A stretch of DNA of 64,000 bases from Anodontia alba. Lineage: Eukaryota; Mollusca; Bivalvia; Lucinida; Lucinidae. The notes beneath the pieces are model-generated. The model worked only from the letters and a program-made list of their open reading frames with translations. It was not told the origin of the DNA and did no database searches. A program made the position numbers and the translations under genes. How positions within the stretch are numbered: position 1 is the stretch's first letter; every line of letters starts with the position of its first letter. Below, piece by piece: positions 56,885-64,000 of the stretch. The DNA is taken from contig OZ024828.1 in NCBI GenBank assembly GCA_964016985.1, positions 2,753,701-2,817,700 of the forward strand, in the 5' to 3' direction.

Positions 56885-57772
56885 AACTTTATATGACAGA
56901 GTATGACCTGATCTTGATGTCTGAAGAATGTGCAAAACTGAGGGTTGGGATATATGCCATTGAAATATCTTCCCTTAGGTTGGTGTGGGCAAAATATGAA
57001 AGCTGTATCTTACATGCTGAATCCCTTAGGTTGGTGAGGATGAAATATGAAAGCTATATCTTACATACTTCAGCAGTTATGTACTTTTCAAAACTTAAAG
57101 ACAGCTGTTAATGACAAAGTATGACTTGACCTTGATCTAGGCAAAAGGTCAAACTGAGGAAGGGACATGTGATATTGAAAGGTCTAACCCTAATGTTGGT
57201 GTGGGCCAAATATTAAAGCAGTATCTTGAATACTTCAGCAGTTACAAACAATTTTCAAAACTTAAACACAGAACTCGAACATGGGTTTAAATGACAAACT
57301 ATTACCTGCCCTTGACCTAGGCAGGTCAAACTGAGAACAGGGTGTGTGCTATCGAAAGGTCTTACCCTAAGGTAGTTGTGGGCCAAATGTTAAAGCGGTA
57401 TCTTGAATACTTCAGCAGTTACAAACACTTATCAAAACTTAAACGCAGAACTGCAACATGGGTTTAAATGACAAAGTATGACCTGACCTTGACCTAGGCA
57501 GAAGGTCAAACTGGAAAAGGAGTGTGTGCTATTGAAAGGTCTAACCCTAAGGCTGGTGTGGGCCAAATATTAAAGCTCTATCTTGAATACTTCAGCAGTT
57601 ACAAACACTTTTCAAAACTTAAACGCAAACTTAAACATGGGTGTAAATGACAAAGTAAGAACTAACCTTGACCTACATAAATGGTCTAACTTCGGAATTG
57701 GGGTATATGTTATTGAAAGGTCTTACACTAAGGTAGGCATAGGCCAAATATGAAAGCAGTACCTTAAATAAT
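56885..57772 (+). repeat. family K tandem array, about five units of 165-180 bp
   Basis: Landmark 'ACTTCAGCAGTTA' at 57068, 57232, 57409 and 57589, with 'TATGACCTGACCTTGACC' and 'GAAAGGTCTAACCCTAAGG' in each unit. Runs into the sequence gap, so true length is unknown. The 72-codon frame at 56893 follows the period. Confidence 0.8.
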
Positions 57773-57972
57773 NNNNNNNNNNNNNNNNNNNNNNNNNNNN
57801 NNNNNNNNNNNNNNNNNNNNNNNNNNNNNNNNNNNNNNNNNNNNNNNNNNNNNNNNNNNNNNNNNNNNNNNNNNNNNNNNNNNNNNNNNNNNNNNNNNNN
57901 NNNNNNNNNNNNNNNNNNNNNNNNNNNNNNNNNNNNNNNNNNNNNNNNNNNNNNNNNNNNNNNNNNNNNNNN
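57773..57972. other. assembly gap (200 N)
   Basis: Exactly 200 undetermined bases between a tandem array and a MITE. The round number suggests a gap of fixed placeholder size, so distance across it is unreliable. Confidence 0.99.
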
Positions 57973-58254
57973 GCATAGCTCAAATTAAGGATTAGTTACG
58001 GATAATTTAGGGAGACTTTCTTATTTTATCTTTAGAATGTATGTTGTGCGTACTCATTTGAATCACCTCGATGAGGCGATTCTAATGAGTACACAAGACG
58101 TACCTTCAAGAAGATCGAAATGATAATCTTTTATCGTTCCTATTATGTCTCCTGACCTGGCGCTGTGATTAACACTCAGTGGCTCGAACTACCCCTACCT
58201 CGAACATATTTGCATGGTCCCAAAAGTTTATAAGTTATTGATGTTTGACTGTTA
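57973..58254. mobile_element. TA/CAGT-ended MITE, family C, copy 2 (left end in gap)
   Basis: Central hairpin TTGAATCACCTCGATGAGG, then 'TTAACACTCAGTGGCTCG', right end 'TATTGATGTTTGACTG'. The left end lies in the N gap. Confidence 0.75.
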
Positions 58255-58304
58255 GTAGAAATGAGCAGTCTCGCCGTTAAAAAGGTGCGAATATATGCCA
58301 ACAC

Positions 58305-58583
58305 CATCATGAAAACATACCTATATAATGTCGACCCCCTTAAATCCCACTTTTATATAGTAAAACTGGGGTTTACAAGGGTATACATATTTTTTCTTAT
58401 TTCTGCTCAAAAACAAAGATTGTGGGTACTCGTTAGAACCGCCTCGGCGAGGCGGTTCTAACGAGTTCCCACAATCTATGTTTTGAGCAGAAATATGAAA
58501 AATATCGGATTTTTTTTTATCTGAAAATTTTCATTTTTGGTGTAAAAATTATAGTATATTTGAATCGGCTTGTTTTCGTAATG
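58305..58583 (+). mobile_element. hairpin MITE, family B, copy 8 (full length)
   Basis: 279 bp, CATCATGAAAACATACC to GTTTTCGTAATG. Central palindrome at about 58405-58492 is almost perfect. Confidence 0.88.
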
Positions 58584-58798
58584 CAGAAATAGGCAGGTGA
58601 AGTCGCTTTGTTGGGTTGTGGCTATTCGCCGATATGCTCTACAGTACCTATGGACTTATTAAGGCCATGTATTTGGTGATAATTCTGTGATAAGTTTGAT
58701 CCAACCATCTATAAAATCATATTGTGGCGCCCCCGGGCTGAGGATTACACCACCTTCGGACGAAAGTTGATACATGCAAGCTAATCATTAATTCATAT

Positions 58799-59859
58799 GT
58801 GAGTCACGGTCTCCAGACGTTGGTCCCCCCCCCCCCGCCCCCCCCCCCCCCCCACGAGGACATTTGGCCCCCAATGTAAAAAAAGTATAAATGGACATTT
58901 GCCCCCTAAGTTGAAAATGCGACCCGAACATTTGCCCCCCAGAGCTTATTTTTAGTATGGACGTTTGCCCCCCAGTACTTATTTTGCAGGTGGACATTAG
59001 CCCTACACTGCTAATTTTTGCTATGGACGTTTGCCACCCCTCCCCCCCCCCCCACGTCCCCCCACCAACCCTCTGCCTGATGCATCCAGCATTCCATATT
59101 TTTGTATATCTGTTCATTCTCAAGAAGAAAATTTATAGCAATCACTGATTAATTCTATATAGAATATGTCTTATGATTGTACATTAACTTTGACTGCTGG
59201 TTACAAGGATATACATTATTTTCTTGATTATATTTATTCTAAGAACTTCCCACAATATACATGTAAAGCAGGAAAAAGAAAATAATGAAAAACCTTGTAA
59301 ACCCCTCTTTTCTCTATAATACATGTGACTCATTCAATACACATAGATTGTGGTTGCCATTTAGAACCACTTAAGTAAAAGATCCCATAACCAGGATAAA
59401 GAAAATATTCTATATCCTTGTAAACCTCACTTTTCCACTTTTCATTATTGTGTTTACAAGAGAATTCATTAAACATAGACTGTAGTTGCTGGCCAGAATC
59501 ATATCTAGATAGTTCTAACAAGTTCCTACAAGCTTTGTTTTGAGCAGGAATTAAGAAAATAATGCATACCCTTGTAAGTCTTTTTTCTTGTAAACCCCTT
59601 TTTCCTATCTGTGGGGGTGGGGTTGGGGGGGGGGCAAATGTCCCTTTCTGAAATAAGCAGTGGGGGGCAAATGTCCATTTGCAAAATAAGCACTGGGGGG
59701 CAAACGTCCGCACCAAAAATAAGTTCTGGGGGGCAAATGTCCAGGTTGCATTTTCAACTGGAGGCAAATGTCCATTAATAGGTTTATTAATTTGAGGGGG
59801 GGGGGGGGGGGGGGGGGCAAATGTCCTGAGGGGCATATGTCCTGGAATCGTGAGTCACG
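58799..59859. mobile_element. 1-kb composite with inverted G/C-tract repeats
   Basis: The left block (58826-59060) has C-runs and units 'GGACATTTGCCCCCC'. The right block (59608-59840) has the complement (GGGGGGCAAATGTCC), about five units of about 35-55 bp each. The outer edges pair imperfectly (GTCTCCAGACGT against GTCCTGGAATC). A 10-bp direct repeat GTGAGTCACG lies outside both edges (58799-58808, 59850-59859). The interior (59180-59600) is a degenerate family-B-like stretch. The 168-codon minus-strand frame (59330-59836) reads as repeats such as 'TFAPQCLF' and polyproline and is an artefact of the tracts. Confidence 0.65.
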
Positions 59860-60366
59860 TCAAGTCGAACGGTGTCTTCGAACATGTGCAAACTGCATTC
59901 ATCCCGCGCATGCGCAAAATCTCATCCGGGCCTTTGCTCTCTATTTCATACATTCTGTAGTATCCAGTGATTCTGTTAGCAGACAGCGAAGGTCCAGATC
60001 ACACTGCACAGACCCTCAGTCTGATCTGGGCCTTTGCTGTCCTTCTATGAGCGGAGATCCGTTATAGCACAGTCTATATGTGTTTGCTTAGATTGCATGT
60101 AACTTGTTATTTAATAAACAATAGTTTAAAATTCCTTGTGATAAAACAAAATAAGTGTATGAATGTTTATTTGTGGGTATACCGTGTGCACATATGTACA
60201 GGAAGTAATCAAACATATGTACAGGAAGTATTGAGACAGTTAGGGCTGAGCAATCAGTGTCGACCCAGATCAGCATGCTGCGTTGATCAGGATCTACACT
60301 GTTTGCCATTCATCCAACAGGTTTAAAATGGTAATAAAATAGACTTGTTTTAGTTTTAAACCATGT
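59860..60366. other. no gene; family-F fragments
   Basis: 59985-60050 ('GGTCCAGATCACACTGC') and 60225-60320 ('TGATCAGGATCTACACTG') are family F. Short plus-strand frames here are incidental. Confidence 0.45.
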
Positions 60367-60473
60367 CCAGCAGGCACACAACATCAAAATGACGTCGTAT
60401 CAACGTCGATGCAACGTGATCACGTCGCATCGTCGTTGATACGACGTCATTTTAACGTTGTGTGCCCACTGGG
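60367..60473. mobile_element. 107-bp palindromic element with TGACGTCG arms
   Basis: CCAGCAGGCACACAAC at the left pairs with GTTGTGTGCCCACTGGG at the right. Inner ATGACGTCGTATCAACG pairs with CGTTGATACGACGTCAT around a GTGATCAC centre. Probably a small fold-back MITE. CATG on both flanks may be a 4-bp duplication, but this is weak. Confidence 0.75.
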
Positions 60474-60687
60474 TGCATGGTAAATAATTTAAGGTGTCTG
60501 AATATCAGAGTATATACGGTTTAGACTGAGTAAACTGCGAGAATAAAGCTATAGCTGATTAAACAGTGTAGATCGAGAGCAGAGGTCGTTGAACGTATTG
60601 TGAGGAGATAATGTGTTCGAATATTTAGGATAATCATTACATAAATAACTCCATGTACTATACATTCCACTATTCCCCTATAATATA

Positions 60688-61226
60688 TACAGTCGAACTT
60701 CAACAGCTCGAACACCCATTACGAAAAAACGCCTTTTAAATATATAGAAAATTTCACCTCCAAAAACTGAAAATTTTCATATAAAAACACTGATATTTTT
60801 CATATTTCTGCTCAAAACATAGATTGTGGGCACTCGTTAGAACCGCCTCGGCGAAGCGGTTCTAACGAGTACCCACGATCTATTTTTCGAGCAAAAATAA
60901 GAAAAATAATGTATACCCTTGTAAACCCCATTTTTACTGTATTAAAGTGGGGTTTAAGGGGGTCAAAATTATATAGGCATGTTTTCGTGATGCATGGCTA
61001 ATTCGAACTCGTTTTTGAGTCCCTGCGAAATGCTTCCGGTAGGTCAATTAAACAAATTCTTATTTTACCATGAAATTGTATGTTGCGTGTACTCATTAGA
61101 ATCGATACGATTTCCCTAAATTATCACCATTTGCTTGCTGATCTGGCGCATGATTAACACTCAGTAGGTCGAACTACCCCTATCTCGAACAGATTTTCAT
61201 GTTCGAGTCATTGAGGTTTAACTGTA
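60688..61226. mobile_element. TA/CAGT-ended MITE, family C, copy 3, split by hairpin MITE
   Basis: Left end TACAGTCGAACTTCAACAG, right end complemented TACAGTTAAACCTCAATG, TA on both sides. Interrupted at 60717-60992 by family B copy 9. Beyond it, 'TAATTCGAACTCGTTTTTG' continues as in copy 1 (9780-9805). Confidence 0.85.
60717..60992 (-). mobile_element. hairpin MITE, family B, copy 9 (full length, reversed, nested)
   Basis: CATTACGAAAAAACGCC to ATGTTTTCGTGATG; central palindrome at about 60810-60895. Inserted in family C copy 3. Confidence 0.88.
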
Positions 61227-61395
61227 GTAAAAACAAAGGTATGCAAGTATTCCATGATATTTCTGGGCTATTTATTCTTATTTCTACATAAGAAAATATG
61301 TTGTGGGTACAAATAAGATGCGACTCGACGAGGCGCTTCTAGTGAGTACCCAAAACATTTTATGAAGAAATGGAAAAAACATCCTAGAATTATCA
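61227..61395. repeat. degenerate family-B-like hairpin
   Basis: 'CTTATTTCTACATAAG', GTTGTGGGTAC and ACGAGGCGCTTCTAGTGAG recall the family-B centre but with many changes and no ends. Confidence 0.5.
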
Positions 61396-61408
61396 CCAAC
61401 TAGTACTC

Positions 61409-61692
61409 CATCAGGAAAACACGCCTATATAATTCTGACCCCCCTTGGACCCCACTTTTATATAGTAAAACAGGGGTTTACAGGGATATACATTATTTTT
61501 CTTATTTTTGCCTAAAACATAGATTGTGGGTACTCGTTAGAACCGCGTCGCCGAGGCGATTCTAAGGAGTACCCACGATCTATATTTTGAGCAGAAATAG
61601 GAAAAATATCACAAATTTTCCTCTTAATCTTTTCGTTCTTTCGGCAGTAAAATTAATAATGTATTTGTACGTATAGGCGTGTTTTCGTAATG
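61409..61692 (+). mobile_element. hairpin MITE, family B, copy 10 (full length)
   Basis: CATCAGGAAAACACGCC to GTTTTCGTAATG. The palindrome at about 61508-61595 has several unshared substitutions, so this is an older copy. Confidence 0.85.
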
Positions 61693-61779
61693 TGAACAAG
61701 TTCTCTGGTACTGTAGAGCATATCCGCGAAAAGCAACAATCTTGGTCCGACAATGCGACTTCGAGGTTTCGCGAAAGAA

Positions 61780-61791
61780 AAAAAAAAACAA

Positions 61792-61839
<48 letters not shown>

Positions 61840-61876
61840 ACACCAAAAAAAAAAAAACAACAAAAAAAAAACAAAC
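61780..61876. repeat. interrupted poly-A tract
   Basis: Near-continuous A with a few C and G. The lysine-rich and phenylalanine-rich frames on the two strands are products of this tract. Confidence 0.95.
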
Positions 61877-61928
61877 ACAGTTTTAAGTCCTTACCCCACC
61901 CACTCAGCTACCAAATAGTTTTCCTACT

Positions 61929-62365
61929 ACTCATTTCAAGGCGGTTCCTCCATCACGAAAACACGCCTTTATAATTTTGACCCCCTAAAACCCCACTTTT
62001 ATATAGCAAAACTGAGGTTTACAGGGGTATACGTTAATTTTCTTATTTCTGCTCAAAAACATAGATTGTGGGTACGCGTTAGAACCACCTCGGCGAGGCG
62101 GTTCTAACGGGTACCCACAATCTGTGTTTTGAGCAGAAATATGAAAAATATCAGATTTTGTTTAATCTGAAAATTTTCATTTTTTGGTGGTAACATTTTC
62201 AGTATATTTGAATAGGTATGTTTTCATAATGTCTGTTGCTGTTCTTTGTGCGTCTGTGGTTTCATATGTGGCGTTTCTGTTGTCCTTATTTGTTTCTCAA
62301 ATCTCCCTCTCTTAGGTATTCGTGAGTGCTTTGCGATTGTGGCATTTCCTGCATTTATGTTTTTG
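61929..62365 (+). repeat. family A' copy split by a hairpin MITE
   Basis: The head 'CATTTCAAGGCGGTTCC' (to 61950) and body 'TCTGTTGCTGTTCTTTGTG' to 'GCGATTGTGGCATTTCC' (from 62232) are continuous in 12711-12890. Here they are separated by family B copy 11. Confidence 0.75.
61951..62231 (+). mobile_element. hairpin MITE, family B, copy 11 (full length, nested in A')
   Basis: CATCACGAAAACACGCC to GTTTTCATAATG; central palindrome at about 62050-62138. The flanks ...CCTC and TCTG suggest at most a 2-bp (TC) duplication of the target. Confidence 0.88.
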
Positions 62366-62586
62366 TTAAGGAGGAGTATTTGATGATATTTTGGAATATT
62401 TTATCTTTTATCTCCACAAAAAAAAACAAACATATATACGCTTATGCGAGGTGCTTCTAATGAGTGCAAGGATATTATTACACTTAAGGCGGAACACGGC
62501 GAATGTTATTGCACGAACAAATCGTGTCTATTAAAACACCCCTGAGATAATATTATATGAATTCATTTATTGTAAAATCTGTTACG
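62366..62586. other. no feature recognised
   Basis: AT-rich. 'GCGAGGTGCTTCTAATGAG' near 62437 is a scrap of the family-B/C centre. Confidence 0.4.
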
Positions 62587-62830
62587 TATCACCGAAACAT
62601 ACCTATATAAAAACTGGGGTTTACAAGGGTATACATTATTTTTCTCATTTCTCCTCAAAAACATAGATTGTACGTACTCGTAAGAACCGCCTAGCCGAGG
62701 CGGTTCTAACGAGTACCACAATCTCTGTTTTGAGCAGAAATATGAAAAATATCAGAGTTTTTTCTCCGAAAATTTTCAATTTTTGGAGGTAAAATTTTCT
62801 ATATATTTGAATAGGCGTGTTTTCGTAATG
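62587..62830 (+). mobile_element. hairpin MITE, family B, copy 12 (shorter left arm)
   Basis: 244 bp; the 'TTTGACCCCCTTAAACCCC' block of the left arm is deleted. Palindrome at about 62648-62740, right end GCGTGTTTTCGTAATG. Confidence 0.85.
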
Positions 62831-63403
62831 TATTTATAGTCAGAAAATTAACGTTTAAGCTTTCAGCTTCGGAACAGCTTACGCAAAATTAGATTGTGGC
62901 CCTTTCTCAACTTCGGGCCAGCTCACGTAAAAGTTAGGCTGTAGACCTTTCTAAACTTCGGAACAACTTACGCAAAATTAGACTCTGGCCTTTTTAAGCA
63001 GACGGTTAAATGAACAAAAACGTTTCCTAAATTTACTCCGAGGATTTAAACAGATCCATAAAACAGATCTGTTTCAATTATCGAAATTCATAAAACCCCA
63101 CCACAATTTACCACTTTACATAACATAACGGGAAGTAGGGTCAGTTCGCGTTATAGTCACTTTAGGAGACATTGCTTGAACAGCGAGAGAATGTCCTTGA
63201 TAAGACAATGCACCTGAATTCCCTTTTCAAACTTGGGTTTGCAACAGCGTATCGCATACTTAGACATTTCTGCAAAATCCCGTTTCAGCATGGCCGTTAC
63301 ATCACGATATCGGGGCGACATTTAAACCGTGTTGTTGTTACATGCACACTGTGTTTTCGTTAAAAATATTGTTTTATCTATATCATATTAAAATGGCCAC
63401 ATT
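62831..63403. repeat. no gene; three-fold short direct repeat
   Basis: 'TCGGAACAGCTTACGCAAAA' (about 62868), 'TCGGGCCAGCTCACGTAAAA' (about 62915) and 'TCGGAACAACTTACGCAAAA' (about 62958) recur about 45 bp apart, each with 'TTAGACTGTGGCC'-like text. The rest is unremarkable. Confidence 0.55.
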
Positions 63404-63683
63404 CATCACGAAAACGCGCCTATATAATTTTGACCCCTTTAAACCCCATTTTTATATAGTAAAACTGGGGTTTTACAGGGGTATACATTTTTTTTCTTAT
63501 TTCTGCTCAAAATCATAGATTGTGGGTACTCGTTAGAACTGCCTCGTCGAGGTGGTTCTAACGAGTACCCACAATCTATGTTTTGAGTAGAAATATGACA
63601 AATATCAGAGTTTTTCATCTGAAAAGTTTCAGTTTTTGGAGGTGAAATTTTCTATAGATTTGAATAGGCGAGTTTTAGTAATG
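63404..63683 (+). mobile_element. hairpin MITE, family B, copy 13 (full length)
   Basis: 280 bp, CATCACGAAAACGCGCC to GTTTTAGTAATG; palindrome at about 63510-63597. Confidence 0.88.
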
Positions 63684-63751
63684 TATCAAGCGGAAGAACA
63701 ATTTGCAGTTTCACACTCAGTATGTAAAGTAATGTGTTAAAACGAAAGTCA

Positions 63752-64000
63752 GCCGGCCTCGGTGGCTCAGTTGGATGCGCCGTCCGACTGGAGACCAGGA
63801 GGTCGCGGGTTCAATCCCCGAGGTCGGCAACATTCTTTCGTGGAGATTGATCATGAAATATTTTCTACGGTCATTCTCTCCCTTCCGCTGATTCAAGAAG
63901 GGCAGTTGTCAGTTTCTGGCGAAAGAATGTGCACAATACTGGTTAACCGCTTAGAGGACTGAGCCTGCCCAGTAAACGTGTGGTTAGGTAAACTGACCGC
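63752..64000 (+). mobile_element. tRNA-derived SINE, family S, runs off window
   Basis: Head (A-box TGGCTCAGTTGG, B-box GGTTCAATCCCC) and core nearly identical to 42815-43127; a few head bases (CGCC) are deleted. The tail lies beyond the window end. Confidence 0.92.

Noticed and set aside
57723..57983. Frames running through undetermined bases
   Set aside because: They are 200 N of assembly gap.
59330..59836. 168-codon minus-strand frame rich in proline with repeated 'TFAPQ' words
   Set aside because: Produced by C-runs and the tandem GGACATTTGCC units; the two other frames on this strand repeat likewise. No protein constraint visible.
61580..61974. Lysine-rich and phenylalanine-rich frames
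   Set aside because: Direct translation of an impure poly-A tract.

Overview
Nature of the window. This is a eukaryotic, AT-rich, intron- and transposon-dominated stretch, not a bacterial or viral one. No long open frame is present. There are many microsatellites and homopolymer tracts, a 200-N scaffold gap (57773-57972), tRNA-headed SINEs with target-site duplications, Penelope-like reverse-transcriptase relics, and very many short inverted-repeat (MITE-like) elements. The combination of 'GCTCACCTGAG...CTCTTGT' elements, 'TACCCCGCCAC' elements and a SINE with the tail 'GGGCCGTAAAACCTC' is what I associate with bivalve mollusc (probably clam) genomes. That assignment is inference from pattern memory, not a search.

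Layout. 0-19 kb: mosaic of two dead Penelope-like RT copies (960-1725 plus strand; 17392-18545 minus strand), hairpin MITEs (family B), a roughly 600-bp dispersed repeat of unknown class (family A), SINEs and a 7-unit tandem array (6467-7700). 19-35 kb: the best candidate for a host gene, on the plus strand. It has a promoter-like stretch and first coding exon at 19122-19220, possible exons at 23240-23301 and 26020-26271, well-supported exons at 33209-33295 and 34632-34748, then two AATAAA signals. Its introns are full of large 'G/H/J' repeat elements, including one 1.8-kb element inserted inside a tandem array. 35-43 kb: more copies of the G-type elements, two further tRNA-like SINE types, and a SINE copy at 42815. 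43-58 kb: family A, (TG)n, hairpin MITE plus host element (46819-47460), receptor-half-site-rich arrays (48.2 kb, 50 kb, 57 kb), and a G-type element in reverse orientation carrying about nine 145-bp units with AAGATGGCCGCC motifs (51.5-53.3 kb). 58-64 kb: very dense MITE cluster, with six family-B hairpins in under 6 kb, one nested in a TA/CAGT-ended element and one splitting a family-A relative. It also holds a 1-kb inverted G-tract composite (58799-59859) and a SINE running off the window end.

How parts relate. Almost everything outside the candidate gene is mobile or repeat-derived. The elements are heavily nested, which lets several insertion boundaries be read directly: a 13-bp duplication around a 37-bp SINE tail, a 12-bp duplication around a 300-bp SINE, and a TA duplication around a 1.8-kb element. 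I found no CRISPR array, rRNA, confident functional tRNA, viral gene or toxin gene. Family names A-P are my own labels. Boundaries of the degenerate copies are approximate.
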